A DNA stretch of 64,000 nucleotides from Rugamonas rubra (GCF_900114705.1 NZ_FOTW01000007.1:248001-312000); one strand, 5' to 3'; positions 13,998 through 23,282 are shown, numbered from the stretch's first letter. The notes: generated by a model not told the origin, from the letters alone. Made by a program: numbers and translations.

Positions 13998-15248
13998 ATG
14001 TCATTGCATTGTCGAATTCTCCTGGCGCGCGCGCTCGGCATGCTCGCGGTGTTCGCCGCGCCGGCCATGGCGCAGCAGGTGGTGCCCCTGCCGGCCATGA
14101 AGGCCGGCCAGGTGTCGGTGTCCGGCCTGTCCTCGGGCGGCTACATGGCGGTGCAGTACGGCGTCGCCTTCTCGGCCAGCGTCGACGGTGTCGGCGTGAT
14201 CGCCGGCGGCCCCTACTACTGCTCGCGCGGCAACGTCAACACCGCCACCAACGTGTGCAGCTGCACCGGCAGCCCCTTCCTGTGCCAGGTCAAGGCGGGC
14301 GGCACCAAGGTGAGCGAACTGATCGCCATCACCGACCAGAACGCCGGCAACGGCACGGTCGACCCCGTCGCCGGGCTGGCCCGCCAGCGCATCTGGATGC
14401 TGTCCGGCAGCGCCGACACCCTGGTGCCCCAGGCCGTGATGACCGATCTGGAAAGCTATTACCTCCACTACATCAATAGCGCGAACATCTCATACAAGAA
14501 GGACCTGGCGGCCCAGCACGCGATGCCCACCGACGACTTCGGCAACGCCTGCGACAAGCTCGGTTCCCCCTACATCAACAACTGCGCCTTCGACGCCGCC
14601 GGCGCCCTGCTGCAATGGATCTACGGCAAGCCGACGCCGCTCAACCCGCGCGGCGGCGCCACGCCGGCCGGCAAGTTCATCGAGTTCGACCAGACCGCCT
14701 TCCTGGCCGACCCGACCAGCCACGGCATGGCCGCCAGCGGCTTCCTCTACGTGCCGCCCGGCTGCGACGGCAACGCCGGCCAGGGTTGCCGGCTGCACGT
14801 GGTGCTGCACGGCTGCCTGCAGGACCCGACCAACATCGGCGACAAGTACGTCAAGAACACCGGCTACAACCGCTGGGCCGACAGCAACCGCATCGTGCTG
14901 CTGTACCCGCAGACGGCGCCGATCAACCCGCTGGCCAACCCGAACGCCTGCTGGGACTGGTTCAACTACGACGACGCCAAGTACGCCCAGAAGGGCGGGC
15001 GGCAGATGGCGGCGATCAAGCTGATGGTCGACCGGCTGACCGGCGCGCCGCCGCCGCCGCCTCCGCCCGACGGCACCTGCGTGACGGCGAGCAACTACGA
15101 CCACGTGCGCGCCGGCCGCGCCCACGACAAGTTCTTCACGGCGCTGGCCAACGGCTCGAACCAGAGTATGGGGCTGGACAATATTTACATTCGCACTACA
15201 CTGAAGCGCACTGGACCGAACTTCTACGTGATCGGCAGCTGCCCCTGA
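13998..15248 (+). CDS. Extracellular-type poly(3-hydroxybutyrate) depolymerase
   Basis: A 416-residue esterase of the PHB depolymerase family that cleaves poly(3-hydroxybutyrate). After a signal peptide ending AMAQ comes the lipase box SGLSSGGYMAVQ, with nucleophile Ser near residue 48. Having it so close to the N-terminus is typical of catalytic domain type 2. LHVVLHGCLQ and the CWDWFNYDD region are also family features. A poly-proline linker (seven Pro) leads to a C-terminal segment of about 60 residues with two Cys, possibly a small binding or stabilising domain. It would act outside the cell or in the periplasm and feed oligomers to enzymes such as the hydrolase at 39195-41327. Confidence 0.87.
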   Translation: MSLHCRILLARALGMLAVFAAPAMAQQVVPLPAMKAGQVSVSGLSSGGYMAVQYGVAFSASVDGVGVIAGGPYYCSRGNVNTATNVCSCTGSPFLCQVKAGGTKVSELIAITDQNAGNGTVDPVAGLARQRIWMLSGSADTLVPQAVMTDLESYYLHYINSANISYKKDLAAQHAMPTDDFGNACDKLGSPYINNCAFDAAGALLQWIYGKPTPLNPRGGATPAGKFIEFDQTAFLADPTSHGMAASGFLYVPPGCDGNAGQGCRLHVVLHGCLQDPTNIGDKYVKNTGYNRWADSNRIVLLYPQTAPINPLANPNACWDWFNYDDAKYAQKGGRQMAAIKLMVDRLTGAPPPPPPPDGTCVTASNYDHVRAGRAHDKFFTALANGSNQSMGLDNIYIRTTLKRTGPNFYVIGSCP

Positions 15249-15259
15249 ACGTCGATGGG

Positions 15260-15364
15260 ATGGCCGGCGCGCGGGCGGCGGCAGAGTACATGCGCCGCCT
15301 CAAGGAGAGCGCCCCGGAAGCCTACGACAAGCTGTGCCGCGACATGGGCGTCAAGCCGCGCTAG
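15260..15364 (+). CDS. Possible 34-residue small protein
   Basis: A short frame begins 11 bases after the depolymerase stop and ends TAG at 15362. It encodes a charged, helix-favouring peptide (MAGARAAAEYMRRLKESAPE, then a Cys and a C-terminal VKPR). I do not recognise it. Its composition is more protein-like than typical shadow frames here, but no strong Shine-Dalgarno sequence is seen. It could be co-transcribed with the depolymerase. Confidence 0.35.
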   Translation: MAGARAAAEYMRRLKESAPEAYDKLCRDMGVKPR

Positions 15365-15401
15365 GCCGCGCCGGCGCGCCGGGGCGCCGCCTAGCGCGGC
15401 G

Positions 15402-16238
15402 CTACTCGACCACCGTCGCCGTCAACTTCGGGTCGGCCGGCGGGAAGGCCAGCTTCATGCCCTCCAGCGTTTCGAGCAGGATCGAGGCCACCACCAGGTC
15501 GCGCTGGGTCTTGGAGTTGGCCGGCACCACGTACCAGGGCGCGTGGTCGCAGTCGGTGGCGGCCAGCGCCTGCTCGTAGGCGCGCTGGTAGTCGTCCCAC
15601 CTCTGCCGCTGCACCACGTCGTTCGGGTCGAACTTCCATTGCTTGTCCGGGTCGGCCAGGCGCTCCTGCAGGCGCTCGCGCTGCTCGTCCTTGGAAATGT
15701 GCAGGAACACCTTGACGATGGTGGTGCCCGTCTCGGCGAGCATGCGCTCGAAGTCGCAGATCTGCGCGTAGCGGCGCTTGCATTCCTTGGCGTCGATCAT
15801 GCCCTGCACCTTGGTGATCAGCACGTCCTCGTAGTGGCTGCGGTTGAAGATCGCCACCTCGCCCTTCACCGGCACCTTCTGGTGCACCCGCCACAGGTAG
15901 TCGTGGGCCAGCTCGATGTCGGTCGGCGCCTTGAAGCCGACGGCGCGGATGCCCATCGGGCTGATCTGGCTGAACATGGCGCGCACGGTGCCGTCCTTGC
16001 CCGAAGTGTCCATTCCCTGCAACAACAGCAGGACTTTTTGTCGGCGCTGCGCGTACAGCATCACCTGCAACTCGGCGATGCGGGCGATCAGGCCGGCGGT
16101 CTTGGCGCGGTCCTGCGCCTTGGCCTCGGCCTTGCCCAGCTTGGCGTCGTCGACGCGGCTCGACAAACGGAAGTCGCCGGCGTCCTGTTCGCGCAGCTTG
16201 ACGTCCCTGGCGACTCTAAATTGTTCCCGAACGGTCAT
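15402..16238 (-). CDS. ppk2: Polyphosphate kinase 2 family protein
   Basis: A 278-residue PPK2-family enzyme that moves phosphate between polyphosphate and a nucleotide. The P-loop is QGMDTSGKDGTVRAMFS (about 75-90). The Walker B-like segment is VAIFNRSHYEDVL, and the lid region has KRRYAQICDFERML. The length matches single-domain PPK2. Whether it prefers AMP, ADP or both cannot be decided by eye. It faces the chvE gene head to head across 213 bases. Its 3' end converges on the PHB depolymerase region; polyphosphate and PHB are both storage polymers, but no operon joins them. Confidence 0.92.
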   Translation of the reverse strand: MTVREQFRVARDVKLREQDAGDFRLSSRVDDAKLGKAEAKAQDRAKTAGLIARIAELQVMLYAQRRQKVLLLLQGMDTSGKDGTVRAMFSQISPMGIRAVGFKAPTDIELAHDYLWRVHQKVPVKGEVAIFNRSHYEDVLITKVQGMIDAKECKRRYAQICDFERMLAETGTTIVKVFLHISKDEQRERLQERLADPDKQWKFDPNDVVQRQRWDDYQRAYEQALAATDCDHAPWYVVPANSKTQRDLVVASILLETLEGMKLAFPPADPKLTATVVE

Positions 16239-16451
16239 GGCAGGCCTTTCCAGTGATATACAAGTAATGAATTCTTTTCCAAAAGCGATAACCTGGACGC
16301 GCGGTTTTCCCCGCCGCCATAGGTGTTTTCGCCCTATGGAGGGCGGGTGATACCGAAATGGATATCACTTCCATCAAAAAAGTTATTAGATTAAGTTTAT
16401 GAAATACCTATCATCGTCTCTGCAGTCCAATAAAACAATACGGAGACAATA

Positions 16452-17522
16452 ATGACCCGATTCAAATTCCTGCTCGCCGGCGCCCTGCTGGGCGCCGCCA
16501 CCCTCGCCGCGCCGCTCGCGGCGGCGCAAGCCAAGGGCCCGATCGGCATCTCGATGCCGACCAAGACCTCGTCGCGCTGGATCGCCGACGGCGACAACAT
16601 GGTCAAGGTGTTCAAGGAACGCGGCTACAAGACCGACCTGCAATACGCCGACGACGACATCCCCAACCAGCTGGCCCAGCTGGAGAACATGATCACCAAG
16701 GGCGCCAAGGTGCTGGTGATCGCCGCCATCGACGGCACCACCCTGTCCGGCGTGCTGCAGAAGGCGGCCGACAAGGGCATCAAGGTGATCGCCTACGACC
16801 GCCTGATCCGTGGCTCGAAGAACGTCGACTACTACGCCACCTTCGACAACTTCCAGGTCGGCGTGCAGCAGGCCGCCTACATCGAGAAGGCGCTCGACCT
16901 GAAACACGCCAAGGGGCCGTTCAACGTCGAGCTGTTCGGCGGCTCGGCCGACGACAACAACGCCCACTTCTTCTACAACGGCGCCCTGTCGGTGCTCAAG
17001 CCGTATATGGACCAGGGCAAGCTGGTGGTGCGCAGCAAGCAGCTCGGCATGGAGAAGGTCGCCACCCTGCGCTGGGACGGCGCGGTGGCCCAGGCGCGCA
17101 TGGACAACCTGCTCAGCGCCTACTACGGCAAGGAGCGGGTCGACGCCGTGCTGTCGCCGTACGACGGCCTGAGCATCGGCATCCTGTCCTCGCTGAAGGG
17201 GGTGGGCTACGGCACGCCGGCGCTGCCGATGCCGGTGGTCACCGGCCAGGACGCCGAGATCCCCTCGGTCAAGTCGATCCTGCGCGGCGAGCAGCGCGCC
17301 ACCGTGTTCAAGGACACCCGCGAGCTGGCCAAGGTCACCGTCAACATGGTCGACGCCATCCTCAGCGGCAAGGTGCCCGAGGTGAACGACAGCAAGACCT
17401 ACAACAACGGCGTCAAGGTGGTGCCGTCCTACCTGCTCAAACCGGTGACGGTCGACAAGTCGAACTGGAAGGAGGTGCTGGTCACCAACAGCGGCTACTA
17501 CACCGACGCGCAGATCCGCTGA
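16452..17522 (+). CDS. chvE: ChvE-like periplasmic sugar-binding protein
   Basis: A 356-residue solute-binding protein of a sugar ABC importer (periplasmic-binding-protein type 1). The signal peptide ends about AAAQAKG. Family motifs are [69 protein letters not shown] and [14 protein letters not shown]. These match ChvE/XylF proteins that bind xylose, glucose, galactose or arabinose. Preceded by ACGGAGACAATAATG. It is the first gene of a three-gene importer; the ATP-binding gene starts 1 base after its stop. Confidence 0.92.
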   Translation: MTRFKFLLAGALLGAATLAAPLAAAQAKGPIGISMPTKTSSRWIADGDNMVKVFKERGYKTDLQYADDDIPNQLAQLENMITKGAKVLVIAAIDGTTLSGVLQKAADKGIKVIAYDRLIRGSKNVDYYATFDNFQVGVQQAAYIEKALDLKHAKGPFNVELFGGSADDNNAHFFYNGALSVLKPYMDQGKLVVRSKQLGMEKVATLRWDGAVAQARMDNLLSAYYGKERVDAVLSPYDGLSIGILSSLKGVGYGTPALPMPVVTGQDAEIPSVKSILRGEQRATVFKDTRELAKVTVNMVDAILSGKVPEVNDSKTYNNGVKVVPSYLLKPVTVDKSNWKEVLVTNSGYYTDAQIR

Positions 17523-17523
17523 C

Positions 17524-19050
17524 ATGGACGCACTGTTGCAAATGCGGGGCATCCGCAAGACCTTCCCCGGCGTGGTCGCCCTCGACCACGTCGACCTGAC
17601 GGTGCGCGCCGGCGAGATCCACGCCATCGTCGGCGAGAACGGCGCCGGCAAGTCGACCCTGATGAAGGTGCTCAGCGGCGTGTATCCCTACGGCAGCTAC
17701 AGCGGCGACATCGAGTTCCTCGGCCGCCTGCGCGAGTTCCGCGACATCCGCGACAGCGAGCGCCAGGGCATCATCATCATCCACCAGGAGCTGGCCCTGG
17801 TGCCGCTGCTGTCGGTGGCCGAGAACCTGTTCCTGGGCAACGAGCCGACCCGCTTCGGCGTGATCGACCGCGAGCAGATGCGCCGCCGCAGCGGCGAGCT
17901 GCTGCGCCGGGTCGGCCTGGCCGTGTCGCCGGAGACGCCGGTCAACCAACTCGGCGTCGGCCAGCAGCAGCTGGTCGAGATCGCCAAGGCGCTGTGCAAG
18001 GAGGTCAAGCTGCTGATCCTCGACGAGCCCACCGCCAGCCTCAACGAGAGCGACAGCGACGCCCTGCTCAACCTGTTGCTGGAGCTGCAGCGCCAGGGCA
18101 TCGCGGCGATCCTGATCTCGCACAAGCTCAACGAGATCTCGCGCGTCGCCGACGCCATCACCGTGCTGCGCGACGGCAACACCGTGCACAGCTACGACTG
18201 CCGCCTCGGCACCATCAGCGAGAGCCGCATCATCGAGCACATGGTGGGCCGGCAGATGGCCGAGCGCTACCCGGCGCGGCCGCGGCAACCGGGCGCCACC
18301 GTCTTCGAGGTGCGCGACTGGCAGGTGTTCCACCCCGAGCAGAGCGACCGCGCGGTGGTCAAGCAGGTCAGCCTGCACGCGCGCCGGGGCGAGGTGGTCG
18401 GCATCGCCGGCCTGATGGGCGCCGGCCGCACCGAGCTGGCGATGAGCATCTTCGGCCGTTCCTACGGCCGGCGCATCAGCGGCAGCGTGCGCAAGAACGG
18501 CGTGGAGATCGACGTCAGCAGCGTCAGCAAGGCGATCAGCCACGGCCTGGCCTACGTGACGGAGGACCGCAAGGCGCTCGGCCTGCTGCTCGAGGAGGAT
18601 ATCCAGAGCAACATCAGCCTGGCCAACCTGGCCGGCGTGGCGGCGCGCCAGGTGATCGACCGCGCCCGCCAGTACAAGGTGGCCGACGGCTACCGCCAGC
18701 GCCTGCGCATCCGTTGCTCGGGCGTGCGGCAGAAGACGCTGCACCTGTCCGGCGGCAACCAGCAGAAGGTGGTGCTGGCCAAGTGGCTGTTCTCGGCGCC
18801 GGACGTGCTGATTTTGGACGAGCCGAGCCGGGGCATCGACGTCGGCGCCAAGTACGAAATCTACAGCATCATCAACGCCCTGGTGGCCGAGGGCAAAAGC
18901 ATCATCATGATCTCGTCGGAACTGCCCGAGCTGCTCGGCATGTGCGACCGGATCTATGTGATGAACGAGGGCCGTTTCGCGGCCGAAATGGACGCGGCCG
19001 AGGCGACGCAGGAAAAGATCATGCACGCGATCGTCAATCATGGAGAATGA
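17524..19050 (+). CDS. gguA: Sugar ABC transporter ATP-binding protein (GguA/XylG type)
   Basis: A 508-residue protein with two fused ABC domains. The first has Walker A GENGAGKSTLMKVLSG, signature LGVGQQQLVEIAKAL and Walker B LLILDEPTASL. The second has a degenerate Walker A, GLMGAGRTELAMSIFG, with signature LSGGNQQKVVLAKWL and Walker B VLILDEPSRGIDVG. One strong and one weak site is normal for carbohydrate importers of this class. It powers uptake of the sugar delivered by ChvE. Its stop is one base from the permease start. Confidence 0.95.
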   Translation: MDALLQMRGIRKTFPGVVALDHVDLTVRAGEIHAIVGENGAGKSTLMKVLSGVYPYGSYSGDIEFLGRLREFRDIRDSERQGIIIIHQELALVPLLSVAENLFLGNEPTRFGVIDREQMRRRSGELLRRVGLAVSPETPVNQLGVGQQQLVEIAKALCKEVKLLILDEPTASLNESDSDALLNLLLELQRQGIAAILISHKLNEISRVADAITVLRDGNTVHSYDCRLGTISESRIIEHMVGRQMAERYPARPRQPGATVFEVRDWQVFHPEQSDRAVVKQVSLHARRGEVVGIAGLMGAGRTELAMSIFGRSYGRRISGSVRKNGVEIDVSSVSKAISHGLAYVTEDRKALGLLLEEDIQSNISLANLAGVAARQVIDRARQYKVADGYRQRLRIRCSGVRQKTLHLSGGNQQKVVLAKWLFSAPDVLILDEPSRGIDVGAKYEIYSIINALVAEGKSIIMISSELPELLGMCDRIYVMNEGRFAAEMDAAEATQEKIMHAIVNHGE

Positions 19051-19051
19051 G

Positions 19052-20389
19052 ATGGGTAAGCAACTCGATTTAAAACTGGTCGGCACGCCGCCGGCCGCCG
19101 CGCCGGCGGAGGCCGCTGCGCCGGCCGCGACGCCGGCCGCCGAGCCCGGTCACAATTCCGGCAACAATTCCGGCCGCGACGCCGGCCCGGCCGGTGGCCA
19201 CGGCCAGCCGGCCAACGACCCCGACGCGCCGGCGCGGCGCCACCAGGGCTTCCTGAAAAACAATATGCGCGACTACGGCATGCTGCTGTCGCTGGTGGCC
19301 ATCATGGCCTTCTTCCAGGTGATGACCGACGGCACCCTGCTGCAGCCGCTCAACCTGACCAACCTGGTGCTGCAGAACAGCTACGTCGTCATCATGGCGC
19401 TGGGCATGCTGCTGGTCATCGTCGCCGGCCACATCGACCTGTCGGTCGGCTCGGTGGTCGGCTTCGTCGGCGCGCTGGCGGCGGTGCTGATCGTCAAGTT
19501 CCAGCTGCACTTCGTCGCCGCCAGCGTGCTGTGCCTGTTGGCCGGCGCCCTGATCGGCGCCGCCCAGGGCTATTTCGTCGCCTTCCTGAAGATCCCCTCC
19601 TTCATCGTCACCCTGGCCGGTATGCTGGTGTTCAAGGGCCTGACCCTGGCCGTGCTGGAGGGCCAGTCGCTCGGCCCCTTCCCGGACGGCTTCCAGCTGC
19701 TCAGCTCGGGTTTCCTGCCCGACCCCTTCGGCCACGCCGACCTGCGCCTGGGCTCGCTGCTGCTGGGCGTCGCCGGCGCCGTGCTGATGCTCGTGCTGCA
19801 ACTGCGCGGCCGCGCCGGCCAGCAGCGCCACGGCATGGACACGGAACCCTACGGCTTCTTCCTGGCCAAGCTGGCCGTGTTCGGCGCCACGCTGGTCTAC
19901 TTCAGCTACCTGCTGGCCTCGTACAAGGGCATCCCCAACGTGCTGGCGCTGATGGCCCTGCTGATCCTGGCCTACACCTTCGTCAGCCAGCGCACCGTGC
20001 CTGGGCGCCGCGTCTACGCCGTCGGCGGCAACGAGAAGGCGGCGCGGCTGTCGGGCATCCGCACCGAGCGGGTCAGCTTCTACACCTTCGTCAACATGGG
20101 CGTGCTGGCCGCCGTCGCCGGCCTGGTCTTCGCCGCCCGGCTCAACACCGCCACGCCGAAGGCCGGCGTCGGCTTCGAGCTGGACGTGATCGCCGCCTGC
20201 TTCATCGGCGGCGCCTCGGCCTCGGGCGGGGTCGGCAAGGTGATGGGCGCGGTGATCGGCGCCTTCATCATGGGCGTGATGAACAACGGCATGTCCATCA
20301 TGGGCATCGGCATCGACTACCAGCAGGTCATCAAGGGCTTGGTGCTGCTGGCGGCCGTCTGCGTCGACGTGTTCAACAAGAACAAATAG
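19052..20389 (+). CDS. gguB: Sugar ABC transporter permease (GguB/XylH type)
   Basis: A 445-residue inner-membrane permease. About ten hydrophobic segments follow an unusual, mostly Ala/Pro/Gly-rich soluble N-terminus of about 65 residues. The family segment ALGMLLVIVAGHIDLSVGSV is clear, as are VYAVGGNEKAARLSGI and the final ASGGVGKVMGAVIGAFIMG. I prefer the ATG at 19052, which has GGAG 8 bases upstream, over the in-frame ATG at 19040 inside gguA. It completes the chvE-gguA-gguB importer. Confidence 0.93.
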   Translation: MGKQLDLKLVGTPPAAAPAEAAAPAATPAAEPGHNSGNNSGRDAGPAGGHGQPANDPDAPARRHQGFLKNNMRDYGMLLSLVAIMAFFQVMTDGTLLQPLNLTNLVLQNSYVVIMALGMLLVIVAGHIDLSVGSVVGFVGALAAVLIVKFQLHFVAASVLCLLAGALIGAAQGYFVAFLKIPSFIVTLAGMLVFKGLTLAVLEGQSLGPFPDGFQLLSSGFLPDPFGHADLRLGSLLLGVAGAVLMLVLQLRGRAGQQRHGMDTEPYGFFLAKLAVFGATLVYFSYLLASYKGIPNVLALMALLILAYTFVSQRTVPGRRVYAVGGNEKAARLSGIRTERVSFYTFVNMGVLAAVAGLVFAARLNTATPKAGVGFELDVIAACFIGGASASGGVGKVMGAVIGAFIMGVMNNGMSIMGIGIDYQQVIKGLVLLAAVCVDVFNKNK

Positions 20390-20471
20390 GCGCGACGCGA
20401 CGGTGCCGCTTGGCCCGTCAAACCGCCTCAGGACTTGAGGGAACCGGTGCAGGTGTGAGGCGTTCGACCGA

Positions 20472-20511
20472 CATAATCGACTCAAAATATGAGTCGATTA
20501 TGTGCTATATT
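20472..20511 (+). promoter_or_regulatory. Perfect 13-bp inverted repeat overlapping a promoter before the fic gene
   Basis: CATAATCGACTCA (20472-20484) and TGAGTCGATTATG (20490-20502) are exact reverse complements separated by AAATA. TATATT (20506-20511) right after it is a good -10 box about 30 bases before the fic start. A dimeric repressor binding here would block transcription. With no T-run it is not a convincing terminator for gguB. Confidence 0.7.
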
Positions 20512-20540
20512 CGCCTCACCTCCCCCTTCAAGAGCAATTG

Positions 20541-21698
20541 ATGGACGCCCCCCACTTCATCTGGCAGGACCCGGACTGGCCAGCCATGCGCTACGACGGC
20601 GCCGTGGTCGGCGCCGAAGTCGCGCTCGCCCGGCGCGCCCAGGGCGTGGTCGAAGGAAAGCTGAGCGCGCTCGGCTTCGATCAGCGCCGTACGCTCGCGG
20701 CCGAGGCCTGGAGCCAGGAGGCGGTGGCAACAGCCGCCATCGAGGGCGAGCGTCTGGACTTGTTGGCGGTTCGCTCGTCCGTCGCCCGGCGCCTGGGTGT
20801 TGCCAGTCAACCGGGACCGAGTGTCCCGCGACATATCGATGGCCTGCTCGACATCATGGACGACGCCGTCAACCTGGCCGCAGCACCACTCAGCCATGAA
20901 CGTTTGCACGCCTGGCAGGCCGCGTTGTTTCCAACCGGTTACTCCGGCATGAGCAAAATCCGCGTTGGCGCCTATCGCGAGCATACCGAGCCGATGCAAA
21001 TCGTCAGCGGCCGCATCGGCCACGAAAAAGTGCACTACGAAGCGCCGCCCTCCTCCATGGTGGCGGCGGAGATGGAGTCCATGCTGGACTGGTTCAACCA
21101 CGACGGCAACGGCGACAGCCTGGTGCGGGCGGCGCTTGCCCATCTGTGGTTTGAGACCGTGCACCCTTTCGAGGACGGCAACGGCCGCGTCGGCCGCGTC
21201 ATCATCGATCTGGTGCTGGCGCGGGACAGCGGCGAGACCAGCCGACTGATGCGCATCTCGCAAGGTCTGCTGGCAAAGCGAGAAGACTATTACATCGAGC
21301 TGGAACGTGCGCAGAGCGGCGGCTTGGATGTGACGGCCTGGGTCGTCTGGTTCGTCACCCAAGTCCGCGCGGCCTGCGAGCAGGCCGCGCTGATCATTGA
21401 CGAGGCAATGGCGAAGGGCCGCTTCTGGCGTACCCACGGCGACAAGGAACTGTCGCCACGCCAACGCAAAGTGCTCAACGTGCTGCTCGATGCCGGCCCC
21501 GGCGGCTTTGAAGGCGGCATGAGCACCAAGAAGTATGAAAGCCTCACCGGCACCTCGCGGGCGAGTGCGTCGCGCGACCTGAGCGAACTGGAGGACTGGG
21601 GTTTGTTGCTGCGCGCAGGCAACGGCCGTTCGACCAGATACTATCCGAACATTCCGGGCTGGGACCTGCGGGCGGAGGCGGCTGGCAGGTCAGCCTAG
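20541..21698 (+). CDS. Fic-domain protein with N-terminal DUF4172-like region and C-terminal winged-helix-like region
   Basis: A 385-residue Fic enzyme, a family that usually transfers AMP to target hydroxyls. The catalytic loop HPFEDGNGRVGR is complete. The flap region and an N-terminal inhibitory motif TAAIEGE, fitting (S/T)xxxE(G/N), make it a self-inhibited class II Fic protein. The N-terminus (FIWQDPDWPAMRYDG) resembles DUF4172. The C-terminus (LSPRQRKVLNVLLD to RASASRDLSELEDWGLL) looks like a winged helix, so it may bind DNA. The ATG at 20541 is chosen because the upstream in-frame GTG at 20502 lies in the palindrome and -10 region. Autoregulation through the palindrome is inferred. Confidence 0.9.
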   Translation: MDAPHFIWQDPDWPAMRYDGAVVGAEVALARRAQGVVEGKLSALGFDQRRTLAAEAWSQEAVATAAIEGERLDLLAVRSSVARRLGVASQPGPSVPRHIDGLLDIMDDAVNLAAAPLSHERLHAWQAALFPTGYSGMSKIRVGAYREHTEPMQIVSGRIGHEKVHYEAPPSSMVAAEMESMLDWFNHDGNGDSLVRAALAHLWFETVHPFEDGNGRVGRVIIDLVLARDSGETSRLMRISQGLLAKREDYYIELERAQSGGLDVTAWVVWFVTQVRAACEQAALIIDEAMAKGRFWRTHGDKELSPRQRKVLNVLLDAGPGGFEGGMSTKKYESLTGTSRASASRDLSELEDWGLLLRAGNGRSTRYYPNIPGWDLRAEAAGRSA

Positions 21699-21717
21699 CC
21701 GCCCCTGTGGTGCCTGC

Positions 21718-22347
21718 TTACGCCGGGGCTTGGGCTGCGTACAGCTTGGCGTCCTTGGCGGCCGCCTTTTGCATCGCCGGGCGCTGGTTGACGCGCTCGA
21801 TGTAGGCGGTGATCAGCGGCAGTTCCGGCACCATCTTGAAGGCGACGATCCAGGACAGCGAGCTGGCCCACAGCACGTCGGCGGCGCTGAAGGTGTCGCC
21901 CAGCAGATACGGCCCCTTGGCCAGTTGCGCGGTCAAGGTGTCGAGCGTGGTCTGGTAGTCGCCGTAGGGGCAACCAGACTGCGGCGCCGGTTCGCGCTTG
22001 AGCGAGAAGTCGCAGACCGCCGGCTCGAAGCAGGAACCGTAGAAGGCCATCCAGCGCAGATAGGGACCGCGCAGCGGATCGCCGATGGCCGGCGCCAGCT
22101 TGGCCTGCGGATACAGGTCGGCCAAATAGATGAAGATGGCGACCTGTTCGGTCACCAGCGCCTCGCCGTGCAACAGGGCCGGCACCTTGCCCATCGGATT
22201 GACCGCCAGATACTCGGGCTGGCGCTGCTCGCCCTTCTTCTGGTTCACCAGATGCAGTGCGTATTCGGCGTGCAGTTCCTCCAGCAAGGCCAGCGTGCCG
22301 CTGGAGCGCGAGTAGGGGGTGTGGAACAGGGTCAGGGCTGGTGTCAC
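21718..22347 (-). CDS. Glutathione S-transferase family protein
   Basis: A 209-residue GST. The N-terminal thioredoxin-like domain reads LTLFHTPYSRSSGTLALLEEL, with the Ser/Tyr region for glutathione activation, and carries VNPMGKVPAL (cis-Pro) and EQVAIFIYLADLYP. The helical C-terminal half includes GPYLLGDTFSAADVLWASSL, the N-capping box. It conjugates or reduces electrophiles with glutathione; the natural substrate is unknown. GTG at 22347 is used, with GGAG 10 bases upstream. It is divergent from the AraC-type gene, which may regulate it. Confidence 0.92.
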   Translation of the reverse strand: MTPALTLFHTPYSRSSGTLALLEELHAEYALHLVNQKKGEQRQPEYLAVNPMGKVPALLHGEALVTEQVAIFIYLADLYPQAKLAPAIGDPLRGPYLRWMAFYGSCFEPAVCDFSLKREPAPQSGCPYGDYQTTLDTLTAQLAKGPYLLGDTFSAADVLWASSLSWIVAFKMVPELPLITAYIERVNQRPAMQKAAAKDAKLYAAQAPA

Positions 22348-22387
22348 GCTGGTCTCCGTTGCGTTGTCAAGACGACCATATTAACTC

Positions 22388-22397
22388 TTGCTATGAT
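22388..22397 (+). promoter_or_regulatory. Candidate extended -10 promoter for the AraC-type gene
   Basis: CTTGCTATGAT holds an extended -10 (TGC then TATGAT at 22392-22397) about 60 bases before the AraC-type start. No good -35 is seen at 17 bases, as is common for extended -10 promoters. Confidence 0.4.
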
Positions 22398-22457
22398 GGC
22401 GGTCTTGTAAAAACACGAAGGCGGCGCAGAAAAAATTGCACCGCACCGCACATCGCC

Positions 22458-23282
22458 ATGAGCACCTTGCACGCACTCACCGAAGCGCCCAAAGGCGTGG
22501 TCAACCCGGCCGCTGCGCAACAGGCCTTCCGCCTGGAACGCTATCTACCGGAGGCCGACCTGGCCCCCTTCCTCGACTTCTTCTGGCTGGTCGAATGGCG
22601 CCTGCCCGAGGGCGTCACGCACGTGCAACGCACCCTGCCCCACCCCTGCGTCAACCTGGTGTTCGACCGCGAGCGCACTGCCGTGTTCGGCGTCGTCACC
22701 GGCGCCTTCGACTACACCTTGCAGGGCAGCGGCAAGGTGCTCGGCCTGCGCTTCCGCGCCGGCGGCTTTCGCGGCTTCCTCGGCGACAAACTGAAAACCT
22801 TGACCGACCGCACCATGCCGCTGGCGCCCCTGTTCGGCGGCGACGGCGCGGCCGACGAGCGCGCCGTACTCGACGCGGTCGACGACGCCGCCATGCTGGC
22901 CGCCGCCGGCGCCGTGCTGCGCCGCGCGCTGCCGCCGGCCGACGCCCAGGTCGAGCGTATCGACGCCATCCTGGCCCTGCTGCGGGCGCGGCCGGACATC
23001 ACCCGCGCCGAGCAGCTGGCCGAGCAGGCCGGCCTCGGCCTGCGCAGCCTGCAGCAATTGTTCATGGACTATGTCGGCGTCAGCCCGAAATGGGCGATCC
23101 GCCGCAACCGCCTGCAGGACGCCGCCGACCGCCTGGCCAAGGGCGACGAGCCCGACCTGGCTAAGCTGGCGCAGGCGCTGGGCTACTTCGACCAGGCCCA
23201 CTTCACCTCCGACTTTGAAAAGCTGGTCGGCAAGCCGCCGGCCGACTACCGCCGCAGCTGCCAAGCGGCAAACAATCGTTGA
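22458..23282 (+). CDS. AraC-family transcriptional regulator with DUF6597-like N-terminus
   Basis: A 274-residue regulator. The N-terminal half (FRLERYLPEADLAPFLDFFWLVEW, then LPHPCVNLVF and VLGLRFRAGGFRGFL) matches the DUF6597 type of sensing domain. The C-terminal half has the two AraC helix-turn-helix motifs, seen as LAEQAGLGLRSLQQLFMDYVGVSPKW and LAQALGYFDQAHFTSDFEKLVGKPP. Only one in-frame ATG is plausible, as the longer frame starts inside the divergent gene. It likely controls itself and possibly the divergent glutathione transferase. Confidence 0.9.
   Translation: MSTLHALTEAPKGVVNPAAAQQAFRLERYLPEADLAPFLDFFWLVEWRLPEGVTHVQRTLPHPCVNLVFDRERTAVFGVVTGAFDYTLQGSGKVLGLRFRAGGFRGFLGDKLKTLTDRTMPLAPLFGGDGAADERAVLDAVDDAAMLAAAGAVLRRALPPADAQVERIDAILALLRARPDITRAEQLAEQAGLGLRSLQQLFMDYVGVSPKWAIRRNRLQDAADRLAKGDEPDLAKLAQALGYFDQAHFTSDFEKLVGKPPADYRRSCQAANNR

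Noticed and set aside
20472..20502. Palindrome as terminator of gguB
   Set aside because: No T-run follows on either strand, and a -10 box lies directly after it.
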